Origin: Rosa chinensis | Lineage: Eukaryota > Streptophyta > Magnoliopsida > Rosales > Rosaceae | Assembly: GCF_002994745.2 (NCBI RefSeq) | Contig: NC_037090.1 | Span: 2,418,001 to 2,482,000, forward strand | DNA: 64,000 nucleotides | Direction: 5' to 3' | In this document: in pieces, positions 1 to 13,400 of the stretch | Numbering within the stretch: the first letter of the stretch is position 1 | Layout of the letters: the number at the start of each line of letters is the position of its first letter | Program-made: the position numbers and the translations under genes | Notes under the pieces: model-generated | The model's input: the letters and a program-made list of their open reading frames with translations, nothing else | Told to the model about the DNA's origin: nothing | Databases searched by the model: none

Positions 1-1
1 A

Positions 2-73
2 CCTGCCAATGTCATTTGCTACACTTGGAAGGTTGCAAATACACCAGCAAGCAACGCAACCAAAAGAACATAG
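2..73 (+). CDS. Aldo-keto reductase copy A, 3' end of last exon (partial)
   Basis: The window opens inside the last exon of an AKR13-type aldo-keto reductase. The readable 23 residues, including the stretch TWKVANTP, match the C-terminal tail of the other copies (SWKFANTPPKS in copy C) and end at a TAG stop. The 3' flank also matches that of copy C: both carry the ACATAGATGA and GATGCTGTTGCAT segments, but here a LINE fragment lies between them. The rest of the gene is left of the window, so integrity cannot be judged. Confidence 0.8.
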   Translation, partial: PANVICYTWKVANTPASNATKRT

Positions 74-227
74 ATGATGGTTTGGTTTAAATGTCCCCCT
101 CCCTTTCGTTACTTTTGTTTTTCTCTCCTTTCTTTATTAAATTCCTCGCTTTGTTGTAGCTTTTAAAAATAAAAAATAAAGGAAAAAAAAATAACGGTAA
201 TAAAGGAATGTATTTCTCAAATTTCTA

Positions 228-524
228 TTTTAAATCTGGCCATGTTTTATTCCGAAGACAATCAAGCTTCTAATGCTCTTGCTAGCTTCTTCCGATAGCT
301 TTACTTGGTGAGTTGGTGGGATTCAACTCCATATTTTACTATGAGTGATTGTAATAGGAATTTGTTGGGTCTTCTTAATTTTCGTTTGGGTAATTTGTGT
401 TCTTTATAATAGGAGGATGATTGTGTCTTTTACGCCCGTCTTACCTCCATTCTCTTTGTAATTTTTTTTCTACTTAATAAATTGCACTCGCTTGCTCGAG
501 TTTTTATCAAAAAAAAAAAAAAGT
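228..524 (+). mobile_element. 5'-truncated LINE (L1-type) 3' end with poly(A)
   Basis: One frame reads NQASNALASF, then a stop, then SWWDSTPYF. This resembles the C-terminal RNase H tail of plant L1 retrotransposons (NQVADALA...WWDSPP type). An AT-rich 3' UTR and a poly(A) run near 510-523 follow. It interrupts the 3' flank of AKR copy A, as the homologous flank of copy C lacks it. Bases 80-227 are AT-rich and may belong to the same insert. The coding part is broken and inactive. Confidence 0.65.
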
Positions 525-1091
525 GATGCTGTTGCATTCATTGTATAACATTATGATGTTTGTTTGCAATGAAATGATAGTTCTAATATCCAATACACAT
601 GAATGTGAACACGCAAAAATGTTGTTGCTAGTTAAGATTTGATGAATGGCTCAGTTTCTTTGCGACTTTGCAAAATGATTAGGTTTTAACGTTAAAAGTT
701 GGAGAAGGTTTTTTTTTTTAATTATCCAAATAGAAAATTTGCATTAGGCAACAGCCTATAAAGGAAGCTCAAAAATCTCGACCAAATTGTTGTCTACGAA
801 TCTACGATTTTTCAAACTCCAAAAATCAAAATAATCATAAAAGAAAATCGGGTCAAGATCTGTCTAGTCTATCACTTGGAGCAACTCCCTAAATCATGAC
901 ACGTCCAAAGTGGTGATTGTGAGATTACAGCTCCGGAGAATTTCAATAATACGTAGTGTTCGACAAAGTTTAACCACGTTTTAACATTCTACACCTCCCA
1001 AATGCCAAACCATGTGAATCTTTGGTCGAGGCCACGTTTTTTTATTAAGCGTAGGCTCGTTTGTTTGATGGGCCAATCACTTTGTTATCAG
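525..1091. other. Intergenic spacer between copies A and B
   Basis: Bases 525-600 continue the 3' flank of copy A. The remainder is AT-rich sequence without a supportable gene. Near 1050-1091 similarity to intron 5 of the AKR genes begins. Confidence 0.4.
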
Positions 1092-1660
1092 GAAGCAATA
1101 TCCTACACCCAGAACCACTGCTCAAGTACTCAACCTCCTTCTTTGATTCTTCACCAAGGCGACGATGTGAGGCCTATCCCTGGTTCGTTCCCTTCCCCCT
1201 TCCCAACATAAAGCATTATTCTTGCTCATATTCTCCATTACTCTTCAGAAACTTTCAGTCCACCCTTTTTTCTAATTTAGTTTTTGAAGTTCCCCTGATG
1301 GTAAAATTGGCTGGGATGGAAACTAGCAGTTGCAGGACAAGTGTAGGTTCAAATTACTGAGATGGAGTTTTGGGTTTGGGATATATGTAAAGTTAGTACC
1401 TGCTTGTGTTGTTTTGTAGGGACAAATATGATAAAAAGAAACCTTGATGGTAATACTGAGAGTGGAACCATATCAGAGCTATCCGGATATGATACCTGCG
1501 GTGGGAGGGAATAATGCACTTGATAATTTGATGTGCTGCTCTTGGAAGATTGCAAGTGCGCCGGAAAAGAGAAGGCAAAATACCATCTTGAATGGTTTAC
1601 GTATGCAATCTTATCTGCGGCTTTTGTGTTGGGAATCTTCTAATAACCGAGTCTAAAAAT
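1092..1660 (+). pseudogene. Aldo-keto reductase copy B, relic of exons 6 and 7
   Basis: Two pieces are visible. Bases 1092-1182 correspond to the end of exon 6 and read ILHQGDDVRPIPG before a GT donor, against [13 protein letters not shown] in intact copies; much of the exon is deleted. Bases 1420-1660 correspond to exon 7: a GTAG acceptor, GGACAA start, a central segment similar to the MIPxxAATGNR region, and CCSWKIASAPEKR for the usual CSWKFANTPPKS. Frameshifts separate these parts. Exons 1-5 are not seen. It is a dead fragment left by duplication within the array. Confidence 0.75.
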
Positions 1661-2192
1661 TTCCAATTGAACAGTAGATAGAAGTATTGTGACAGAGAAT
1701 GTATGACGTTGCATGTGTATATGAGTAAGATTCTGGTGTTATCTTGGATTTCGATTGAAGCTGTTTGGAGCATTCATGGATGTCAATATGTATCCAATAT
1801 ATCAGCATAGTTTCTTGTTGTACTAGTTGCCCTATGCATGTTTTGTATGGAGTAGAATTGGCATTTGTTTATAATAAGGTAGGGAGTTTTAGATGCCTCC
1901 CATTTTGAATTTGAGAACTGTCTTGGTTAGAAAAATTTGGCAGAGATCAAGAGTTTTGTTATAAACTACCTATGAGTCAATGGCATCAACATATAGTGCA
2001 ATTTATATGCGGATTCGTAGTAACCAGTGACAAAAACAATGACCTTGAAACAAGAATGACATAATCCATGTTGACACACACAATTTAGAACATCAAATAA
2101 TTTAACTGCTGTCCAGATTTGAACTCACAGAATTCCTGATTTCCACTTCAGCACCATTTGGGGAGGAAAGAGGAAGAGGAAGAAGAACAAGG
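1661..2192. other. Spacer and likely 5' region of AKR copy C
   Basis: No coding sequence can be supported. The last 100 bases form a purine-rich 5' leader (GAGGAAAGAGGAAGAGG type) directly before the copy C start codon, like the leaders of the other copies. No clear TATA box was assigned. Confidence 0.4.
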
Positions 2193-4087
<1,895 letters not shown>

Positions 4088-4481
4088 CAAATGCAACTAA
4101 GAGAAGCCTTTAGTCATAACATAGATGACAGTCTGCGATGCTGTTGCATCTCTGTATTACTAACATTCTGATGTTGGTTTGCAATGAAATCGAAAGTTTG
4201 TTGGAGCAGATTAATGCGAATTAAGTGCAAACATATGTTAGTCAGCTGCACTAATTTGGTGCACAGTTTAACAAATTGGTGAATGTTGCTGAGTTCTTTT
4301 GGGATGCCTAAAGTTTTCTAGCCCAAGAATAAGATCAAATCATGAAACCAAACTAATCCTAGTTTCACCTATGGCTTTCATTAAAATTTCTGTCATTTCC
4401 ATCAAAGTAGTACTTTTAAGAATTATTTGCAATTCAAAAATTAAAGATAATCAATTTTGACCGAGCCAATTGAACAAACGA
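4088..4481. other. 3' flank of copy C
   Basis: Contains the 3' UTR-like segment shared with copy A, then AT-rich sequence leading to the tRNA gene. No other gene seen. Confidence 0.5.
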
Positions 4482-4552
4482 GCACCAGTGGTCTAGTGGT
4501 AGAATAGTACCCTGCCACGGTACAGACCCGGGTTCGATTCCCGGCTGGTGCA
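4482..4552 (+). tRNA. tRNA-Gly (anticodon GCC)
   Basis: A 71-base cloverleaf. The acceptor stem GCACCAG pairs with CTGGTGC at the end, the A-box is TGGTCTAGTGG and the B-box GGTTCGATTCC. A five-pair anticodon stem GTACC/GGTAC holds the loop CTGCCAC with anticodon GCC at 4514-4516. The next base is the discriminator A. A short T run at 4558-4562 can end RNA polymerase III transcription. It is identical to the copy at 8781 and lies downstream of AKR copy C. Confidence 0.97.
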
Positions 4553-4662
4553 AGGTGTTTTTATTTCCTAATTTTTTTTTTTGGGTTATTTGATATATAT
4601 TCTAGTTTTATTCAGTTCACCAACCTTGAAACAGGGAGAACAAGAGTCCAAAATCCGAAAGG

Positions 4663-4722
4663 ATGGATGAAGCTAGCCAAATCCAAGTTCCAAGGGTTAA
4701 ACTGGGCAATCAGGGACTTGAG
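4663..4722 (+). other. Orphan AKR first exon (alternative exon 1 candidate for copy D)
   Basis: A 60-base open exon encodes MDEASQIQVPRVKLGNQGLE and is followed by a GT donor (GTAACT) at the position and phase of every AKR exon 1 in the array. No matching exon 2 lies between it and the copy D first exon at 5111. It could splice in phase 0 to the copy D second exon at 5733, or it may be the remnant of a deleted copy. A similar exon at 21959 begins copy G, and both follow a tRNA-Gly. Confidence 0.7.
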
Positions 4723-4966
4723 GTAACTTTCACTACAACATTTTGATCACCCCATTACTAAAATCCAGGTTCTGTTTGTGTTCATATCAAATTTCTTCAG
4801 AACCCCCTCTTACATAATCCAAGAAAGTTGAATCCTTTGGTGGAAAGGTTTAAAATTTACAGGGTATATGTTCTGTGATGAGAGTGGTATTGAATATAGC
4901 TTCAGACTTTACAGGGTTATTGTACTTTAATATGTGTTGACTTTTTGATGTCTGTGACAAAGTAAG

Positions 4967-4974
4967 TGATGTCA
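4967..4974 (+). promoter_or_regulatory. TGATGTCA motif upstream of copy D
   Basis: TGATGTCA is one base from the bZIP/TGA-factor site TGACGTCA. It lies about 140 bases before the copy D ATG. The same octamer recurs upstream of copies E, F, H and I, in otherwise partly conserved 5' flanks. Function is inferred only from recurrence. Confidence 0.4.
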
Positions 4975-5110
4975 GTGTTGTTTGGGAAACATGAATCATT
5001 AACATAGAGAAGACTTTGTAGCTATTTTCAATATAATGAGCCTATTCTCAAGGGTTTGAGTTCAAATACCTATTAGCATTGAAAGAAAATTTAGAGAAAG
5101 GAAGAGGAAT

Positions 5111-7925
5111 ATGGCTGGGGAAAAGGGAATACCGATTCCAAGAGTTAAACTTGGAGATCAGGGATTTGAGGTATAAGTGTATAACCCATTTAGATTGCTG
5201 TAGTTTTTTAAATCTGAATCTGTTGTTGTTCAGGTGAATTCTTCACTGCATATGCTTTGTTTCTGCTATAGAAATCAACTTGCTCGAAGTTTAGTAATCT
5301 TTAAGAGAACGAAAGGAAAAAAAAAAAAAAAAATTCATAATGCATTTGCATTTTGGGAAGGAAGGATCTCTAATGAAAGAAATATGAGAATCCTTATTCT
5401 TTATTTATGATAAAATGTAAAAAGTTGATTGCAAATTTATTGCTTTTCTGCTGAGTGAATCTTTTCTTACATATAATCAACAAGAAGAGGACTGATGATT
5501 GAAGTGAGATGTATCATTTCATCCATCAGTGCACAGAAGTGGAATAAGAATGATATTAAATGATCTAACTGAGTTTTAATTCAATTAAGTTGGAGAGTTT
5601 TGAGGTTAACTTTTTTGGAGGAGATTGCTAATGATGTTTATTTTCTATTGTTGTAACTGTGCTCATTCGTTTTAATAGACTTCCAATTTTTTTCCTGAAT
5701 AATATCAAGATTCCTAAATTCCTTGTCTTCAGGTCTCAAAATTGGGGTTTGGATGCATGGGCCTGTCTGGAGTCTACAACTCTCCTCTTGCTGATGAGGA
5801 TGGAATCCCAATAATAAAAGAGGCTTTCAATAAAGGAATCACTTTCTTTGACACAGCTGATGTATATGGACCTCATTTGAATGAAATTCTTGTCGGAAAG
5901 GTATACAACTCTAAATCGACACGTTCAATTACACCAACTCCAGTGGATAGAATTTCTTTATTGCTTAATCCTTCAATATATTGAAGACCTATTATCATGA
6001 TATCTATTGTTAATATTTTGATTTCTGTAATTCTGACTGCAACACTTTATTTTTCTAGGCGCTGAAGCAGTTGCCAAGAGAAAAAATTCAATTAGCCACA
6101 AAGTTTGGTATTGTTGGAAGAGCGGATCCTCCTGGTGTTACAGCCAAGGGTACTCCGGAGTATGTCCGCTTATGCTGTGAGGCTAGCTTGAAGCGTCTTG
6201 ATGTGGACTACATTGATCTGTATTATCAACATCGGGTGGACACTTCGGTGCCGATAGAGGATACTGTATGTGTTTCTCACCTATAGTCAACTGGAAAGTG
6301 GAATATATTAGAACCATTAAATGTGCATATTGTTATCAGTTTGTCACTTGTAGATGGAATTGGGAATTCGGTGAAAGAAATTGATTAGATGCTTTTGTTT
6401 TTCCTGGAGTTTAGATGGGTGAGCTGAAGAAACTGGTGGAAGAAGGAAAAATAAAATATATCGGGTTATCTGAAGCCAGTCCGGACACCATAAGGAGGGC
6501 TCATGCAGTTCATCCCATCACGGCTCTACAAATGGAGTGGTCCCTCTGGACTCGTGATATTGAGGAAGAAATTGTTCCACTTTGCAGGTATTTATGTTCA
6601 AAACCCATTCTGGGTTTCATAAAACTGATTTCGTTATTCCATTTCTAAAAGGAAAAGGAAGGGGGAAGGCCTTCAGAGATTGTTATCACCCTTATATGCC
6701 CTGTTGCTTTTAAAAGTTGTTTCGGGGTTACTGAAATGTTTAATGTTTTAATACTGTTGGGAGTAATAACTCTAATATGTGCCGGTTGTTTCATTTATTG
6801 ATGTAATGTTATGACATACAGGGAGCTTGGCATTGGAATAGTTCCATATAGTCCTCTTGGTCGTGGGTTTTTCGGTGGGAAAGCAGTTGTGGAAAGTGTG
6901 CCTTCAAATAGTTTCGTGGTAGATATTCTTCGTCATTTATTCTGTCCACTCCGTTGTCAGAGGATATGCAGTAAATTTTATTTTTGGTAGATTGAATTAT
7001 TCTTCATTTGTGCATTAAGAAAATCTATTTTGGTCATTGTTTGAATCATTTCCTCTTTTCTGCTTTGTAAGTCGACACATCCTCGGTTCATAGGAGAAAA
7101 CTTGGAGAAGAACAAGAACATTTACAATCGCATGGAAAGCCTTGCTAAGATACACCAATGCTTTCCTGCTCAACTAGCACTAGCATGGGTTCTCCACCAA
7201 GGAGATGATGTTGTACCTATCCCCGGTGAGTCTTCTACGTATTTCTACGTATTTTATAACATAAAATGTTAGAAGTTTCTGTGCTGCATCTACAACTCAT
7301 ATACTGATTGTTTGTAGGGAAATGAGTGTGTGCATTTCTTTGTGATGGCTGGTTCTAATATGGAATATCAACACTATAAACTACAATTAGGTTTTCATTA
7401 CGTCTTATTCACTGAATATAGTCTTGTACATTAAGAACTGCAAGAGTCATCACATAATTGTGGCAATACGATCATAAAATCTCCACACATGCATAATGAT
7501 GAGAGAACTGAATATTGAATAATGAGGCAAGAAAAGCAACCTCCTCTGACTGTAGACAATTACTGTGTCATTCCAATTATAGTTTCTTCTTGATTAAGAT
7601 ATAATCAGAGACCAGAATTCTCTGATGCTCCTCAGTGACTTTGTTGCTATGGTTTATTTGCACGTGTATTGCATCACTTTACTACATTGATGAAACAGAC
7701 GTTCTTAATTCATTCTGAAATTCCATTGCTACTGCAGGGACAACAAAGATCAAGAACCTGGATGCAAACATTGGCTCCTTGAAGGTGAAACTTGGTAAAG
7801 AGGACTTGAAAGAAGTTTCTGGTGCCGTACCACTCGACCAAGTCGCTGGTGACAGAACTTATGGAAGCCTGATGCCTTTGCAATGGAAATTCGCCGACAC
7901 TCCGCCAAAAGAATCCAAGGTCTGA
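5111..7925 (+). CDS. Aldo-keto reductase copy D (AKR13-like), intact
   Basis: Exons 5111-5170, 5733-5900, 6059-6265, 6415-6587, 6822-6918, 7072-7225 and 7738-7925 join without a frame break to 348 residues. The full catalytic tetrad is present: Asp60 and Tyr65 in FFDTADVYG, Lys91 in LATKFG and His134 in YYQHRVD. The cofactor and barrel motifs [27 protein letters not shown] and [14 protein letters not shown] are also present. The product should be a cytosolic NADPH-dependent aldo-keto reductase; relatives act on perakine, reactive carbonyls or other aldehydes, but the substrate here cannot be read from sequence. Splice sites are canonical and exon lengths match copy F. The start is the ATG before [15 protein letters not shown]; a second possible first exon lies at 4663. 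It is the best candidate, with copy H, for a working enzyme. Confidence 0.92.
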
Positions 7926-8126
7926 GGACTTTGACATTACATTGTATTCTATTTTCTGCAATTTGGCCAAATGAAGTGAAACTTGCAATTTCTTAAATAC
8001 TCTGACCCGCACAATGTAAGAGGGCTCTACATATGATGTGTATTTTCTGTTTTGGCACAAACTAGAAATTATCACATTGCCTTTGAATCTCTTTTACAAT
8101 GTCAGCATATACCAAACCAGCAATAT

Positions 8127-8204
8127 GAATACCAACATAAACAGTGGGGAGGCCTTGTACCGGTCTAGGGAGCCATCGATGCTGCTCGGTGAACATACAT
8201 CTCA
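8127..8204 (+). repeat. Left arm of a 78-bp inverted repeat
   Basis: This segment is the reverse complement of 9027-9104 with a single mismatch in 78 bases. The pair encloses the second tRNA-Gly gene with an 822-base spacer. It lies in the 3' flank of AKR copy D. No terminal transposon motif was recognised. Confidence 0.85.
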
Positions 8205-8780
8205 TCTGATTCAGTTCCTATTTCAATCCAATTCAGTTCCTGTGAAAAGCTATGCTCGTTAAACACCAATTTAACCCTAACTTGCAATCGAAGTCTTGTC
8301 TATGTGTTTATATATGGCTAATTGCTTGCTACTGGACATCACCCAATAGAATTCTTCACAATTTCTGAGCAGACTCCAGTGTTAAAACCACTGAACTTCT
8401 GGCAAAGTTCCCTCATCCAATTTGGATGGAGGAGCCAGATGTAGTAGCAATCTATATTGACTTGGTTTTGTCTTGTGCAACCTGGGGTTATCAGAATGTA
8501 TTACCACATCTGCAATACACACACCAAGATTTTTTAGATCCAAGCATTGTTGTATGGAGTTCAATTTAAAGAGGATCCGGCATTCCGGCCTTCCAATTCA
8601 ACAGGCAGTTCTTCTCTTCCGAGAATGGTGAATGTACAGAATCCGTTGAACTATAGCCACAAAGGATATTTTTCATATTTTCGTAGTTTGATTTAACTGA
8701 GGTTTAAATTCCATTAACTTTCATATACTTGCAAGTGTAGTGCTCTCAAGAAATTTTGTTCAAGTCAATTAAGCATCAAA
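8205..8780. other. 3' flank of copy D, homologous to the flank of copy F
   Basis: The segment TTCAATCCAATTCAGTTCC near 8218-8240 is also found at 20991-21012 after the hAT MITE downstream of copy F. The two flanks are paralogous, and this one is the uninterrupted version. No gene seen. Confidence 0.55.
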
Positions 8781-8851
8781 GCACCAGTGGTCTAGTGGTA
8801 GAATAGTACCCTGCCACGGTACAGACCCGGGTTCGATTCCCGGCTGGTGCA
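8781..8851 (+). tRNA. tRNA-Gly (anticodon GCC), second copy
   Basis: The 71 bases appear identical to the gene at 4482-4552: same acceptor stem, A- and B-boxes and GCC anticodon loop. A run of T follows at about 8860 as a polymerase III stop. It lies downstream of AKR copy D and between the arms of the 78-bp inverted repeat. Confidence 0.97.
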
Positions 8852-9026
8852 TTATTATTTTTTTTGCTTTAATTTGTCCATTCTGTGAGGTTTTGGCAAA
8901 GTGCGTGCTCATCACTGCTTGTATCTTTGCTTTACTGTGCTGTACATTTTCCTTCCATAATTGACGGAAATGAATCAATCATAGAAATGATAGTTAATCA
9001 AAATTTTAAATGGAAGACAAAGCAGC

Positions 9027-9104
9027 TGAGATGTATGTTCACTGAGCAGCATCGATGGCTCCCTAGACCGGTACAAGGCCTCCCCACTGTTTATGTTGGT
9101 ATTC
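9027..9104 (-). repeat. Right arm of the 78-bp inverted repeat
   Basis: Reverse complement of 8127-8204 (77 of 78 bases by eye). Confidence 0.85.
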
Positions 9105-9112
9105 TTCAGCGA

Positions 9113-9265
9113 GGCTAATTAATAAACTCAAGCAGCTCTTGAATTCAAACTAACTCAGAGTAGTCAAACTGTCGAAGAGTCCAAGTGACAGTCTGGAGTG
9201 AGAATCTAGCTGATTGGATTTAGACCTTAAAGCACCGAGTTCCAAGAAAATTTCTTTCAATTTAA
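9113..9265 (+). repeat. Dispersed repeat, copy 1 (second copy at 31098-31255)
   Basis: GGCTAATTAATAAACTCAAG...AGAATCTAGCTGATTGG and following bases recur at 31098-31255, directly upstream of the copy I promoter block. The copies differ by scattered substitutions and small gaps. The nature of the repeat is unknown. Confidence 0.75.
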
Positions 9266-9299
9266 ATTTATGATTGTTTAAGGAAAATATGATTTGCAG

Positions 9300-10119
9300 G
9301 GAGAATTGTGGTAGTATTATTGATAATAGGAGCCATATATATAGAGATTTACAGAGTACACAAAAGGTAATAGAATCCGAACATAAGTAGGAAACCTAAA
9401 ACTTTCTCCTATTACAACTCTAGGGCTAAACTCTAGTTTGAAGAGGCACACGATGTCGACTTCCTTCAACACTCTCCCTTGTGCCGCTCAAACTTGGTGA
9501 TGATATGTTGATCGTTGCCTCACTAAAAACCTTGTCAGGTAACAAAAACCATGTGGGACAAAAATAACCAAAGGAATCGACACTTTATTAATAGCTAATG
9601 ATTACATCAAAGTTTCTTAACCAACGTCTAATCCAAAATAAAAATCAAACTTAGACAACTCGTAGTCACTCAATCCGTTTGGTAACTCCAATCAAATATG
9701 ACCAAGGAAGTAAAGAGAGATGTCGGTGGAGCGAGGCTCTCTTAAGTACCACTAATCTCAATCACTTTTCTAGACATCATACTTCATTGGATGCGCCACT
9801 TGAGAAAGAGTTAATGCAAAGTTGTCATTTATTGATTAAGGCATAATTGCCATTACATAATTCTTGGAAAAATAAAAGACTATTTGAAATAAAAATCTGC
9901 GACATTTTGTCTTCATCGCCAGATTTAAAGTCTTTTTGAACTCAATGTCTTGATCACCATGATGCGGCTACCTTCTTAGGTACATTGCAAATTCAGGTCC
10001 ATTGGTCAGACGTTCCATATCAGAAATAGACACCATGAAGAGGATTCTCCCTTGATTGAGGCGCATTGGCTCAATGTACATAGTCCCTAGGACCAGAGGC
10101 ATTGGAAAACTATGACCAT
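9300..10119 (-). mobile_element. Degenerate LTR-retroelement remnant, left part
   Basis: Read on the minus strand this contains a segment typical of plant Copia 3' ends (TTTGTCCCACATGG, then TTACCTGACAAGG). It continues into sequence with no long open frame. The intact Copia element at 10120-14900 separates it from the gag relic at 14906-15441, and the two are directly joined if the 5-bp target duplication is collapsed. I infer one old, internally deleted Copia element that served as the insertion target. Confidence 0.5.
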
Positions 10120-10419
10120 TGTTGAAATATCTGGAAAAGTTTCAGAACAATGAATGAATAATATGACTGAAACTTCTTATCTTCATTGAATATCTTCCAG
10201 TTACATATATAGTAGTCCACACGAACCACTTTGACTCAAACTAAGGAGATAAAACAGCAACAAACTTATCCACTACAACTGAACAATTTAAACTTCTAGG
10301 ACTCTTAAAGACTTGGTCAGTAGCAGGAAATCCCAAATGAATAGGACTTGCAACCACGACTTATTCAAACCAGAAAAACAACTTATTCAAAGCAGAAAAA
10401 TAACAACCAAGTTCCAACA
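10120..10419 (-). repeat. 3' LTR of the Copia element
   Basis: 300 bp with TG...CA ends, flanked on the left by ACCAT. It matches the other LTR except for one A/C difference near 10207. In the element's orientation it is the downstream LTR and adjoins the polypurine tract at 10420-10430. Confidence 0.95.
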
Positions 10420-10428
10420 TTCCCTCCC

Positions 10429-13400
10429 TTAAACTGAATGTCCTACAAACATCAGTTTACAGCAGAGGAAACTCCAACAACCCAGATTTTCATCATCCCA
10501 ACCAGCCTCCTTTCTTGAACAAACTCCGAGCAGACTTCGAAGCTTCTCAAACACAGCTGTCTTGAGAGGTTTTGTCATTATATCTGCAATCTGATCCTCA
10601 CTCTTGCAATAGATAACATTAATAACACCATCCTTGCAGAGATCACGTAGGAAATGATACCTCACATCTATGTGTTTGCTCCTCCCATGCAAAACTGGAT
10701 TTTTTGAAAGTTTGATGGCAGAAACATTATCACAATAGATATCAGTTGGACCTTGCTGATTGTTACCTAACACCCCAAGTAATTTTCTCAGCCATATGGC
10801 TTGGCACGCACCAGAAGTTGCTGCTACAAATTCTGCTTCTGTTGTAGACAAGGTCACAATTGGTTGTTTCTTACTACCCCATGAGACAACTCCTGACCCC
10901 AACAAGAAAACATTCCCAGAAGTGCTCTTCCTATCATCAACGTCACCAGCATAATCGCTGTCAGTGAATCCATATAAACCAACAGACATTCCTGCCTCAG
11001 TCTCTCTTTTGTACCACATACCAAAATCAATGGTACCCTTCAAGTACCGAAAAATCCTTTTAGCAGCAAAAAGATGCAGTTCAGTTGGACTTTCCATGTA
11101 CCTGCTTATGAGACTCACTGCATACATAATGTCCGGTCTGGTCGTCGTTAAGTACATCAAACTCCCGACAATTTGTTTAAACAGAGTAGCATCAATCTTC
11201 TTTCCTTCTGAATCCTTCTTGAGCTTTATAGTTGGATCTGTTGGGGTAGTAACTGAGTTGCAGTCTTTCATCTGAAACCTCTCCAACACTTCTTGAGCAT
11301 ACTTTCTTTGTGTAACAAAGATTCCACCAGATGATTGCTTGACTTCAATCCCGAGAAAAAAATGCATCAACCCAAGATCCGTCATGTCAAACTCAGACAT
11401 CATGGATTTTTTAAAGACAGCAAACATGGCCTCATCATTACCTGTAAAGATCAAATCATCCACATACAAACACACAAGAAGCACCTTACCTCCATCTCCA
11501 ATTTTTGTGAATAAAGTGTGCTCATATGGACATTTGTTAAAGCCCTCTCTAGAGAAATAGGACTCTATACGACTGTACCAAGCTCTGGGTGCTTGTTTCA
11601 GTCCATAGAGTGTCTTCTTCAATTTATAAACTTTCTCTTCATTCCCTTCCTGTACATAACCCAAGGGCTGCTCCACATATACATCCTCCTCCAAGTCACC
11701 ATGTAAAAATGCTGATTTTACATCCAATTGAAACACAGACCATGCATTATGAGCTGCCAATGAAAGTACTAACCGAATAGTGTCATGCCTCACAACAGGA
11801 GCATAGACTTCATTAAAATCAACTCCAAACTCCTGCTTATAGCCTTTTGCTACCAACCGTGCTTTATATTTCTCCACTTCACCTTTCTCATTCAGTTTGG
11901 TCTTGTAGACCCACTTGACACCAATCACCTTTTTTCCCTTTGGAAGATCTGTCATCTCCCAAGTCTTGTTTTTCTCTATGGCTTCAATCTCCTCATTCAT
12001 GGCCTTCTGCCACTTTAATTCTTTGATTGCATCATGAAAAGCAATAGGATCACGGTCTGAAAATAAGGCAAAATGAGTAAGTGGATCAGTGTGATTAATT
12101 CCACTAACCTCATAATCTTGCATCCATGCTGGCCTTCTTCTTGAACGTTGGAGTCTAGATTCATGTGACAAATCATCTTCCACTTCTCCTTGTGAATCTA
12201 ACGTGGGAGTAGGTGGTGAACTTGTGACAATAGAGCTTGAAAGAGGCCGACTTACTTCTCCTTCTTCACTTTCAACATCACTTACTGGAACGTACTCTCC
12301 GGTGCTATTAACAGTCCACTTCCATGTCTTGCTTTCATCAAACACCACATCTCGACTGATGATTATTCTTTTTGTGATTGGGTTGTACAACCTGTAAGCT
12401 TTTGAGTGCTCACTAACGCCAAGAAATATACATTTCTCTGCCTTATCATCAAGCTTCTTCCTCTTCTCATCAGGGACATGAGCAAAAGCTATGCAGCCAA
12501 AAATTTTGAAATAATCCACGGTTGGTTTGTTTCCCTTCCAGGCTTCTTCAGGTGTCATGTTCTTTACTGCTAAAGTTGGGCTTCTATTCAATATGTGGAT
12601 GCTCCAGCTAACAGCTTCTGGCCAAAAACATTTGGGAATAGCTTTTGTAGACAACATACTCCGAACCATGTTCAAAATTGTACGATTCTTCCTTTCGCTT
12701 ACACCATTCTGCTGTGGTGTGTAAGTTGCAGTCAATTGTCTTCGAATGCCATTCATCTCACAAAAGTTAGAAAATTCTTGTGAGTTGAATTCCCCTCCAC
12801 GGTCTGTTCGCAACACCTTAATTGCTCTGCCAACTTCATTCTCAATCAAGGCTTTGAAGATTTTAAAGGCTGCAAAAGCTTTTGACTTTGCCTGCAAGAA
12901 ATATACCCAGGTCTTCCGACTATAGTCATCAATGAAGGTTATAAAATACCTCTTATTGCCATTCGAAGTTGGACTTATGGGTCCACAGATGTCTGAGTGA
13001 ATCAACTCCAGTGGCTGCTGAGCTCTCCATGCTTTTCCCTTTGGGAAATGATCACGTTGCTGTTTGCCAATCACACAATCTTCACAAACTTGTGATGGAG
13101 GAGCAATTTGTGGAAGCCCCGTCACCATTCTCCTTTGTTGCAAAGTCTTCAACCCATTAAAGTTAAGATGCCCACATCGAAGATGCCACAACCAAGTTGT
13201 GTCTTTCACTTTTGCAGAGAAACAAGTTTGAAGATTCGGACCATCATCTACAATGATAATTGGGAACATTCGGTTCGCTGTCATGTGAACTCGAGCAATA
13301 ACACCTCTCTCTGAATCTTTGATAAGGCAGGTCCCACTTTTGATGGTGATCTCATACCCCTTCTCTTGGAGTTGACCCAGGCTAATCAAGTTACTTTTCA

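Noticed and set aside
7317..7325. Early exon 7 acceptor of copy D at TTTGTAGGGA (7313-7321)
   Set aside because: The sequence after it reads GGAAATGAG rather than GGACAACAAAG; the true exon 7 is at 7738, as in copy F.
8769..8978. Minus-strand 69-codon frame over the second tRNA gene
   Set aside because: Part of it is the tRNA sequence read backwards (a common artefact over tRNA-Gly); no start context or homology.
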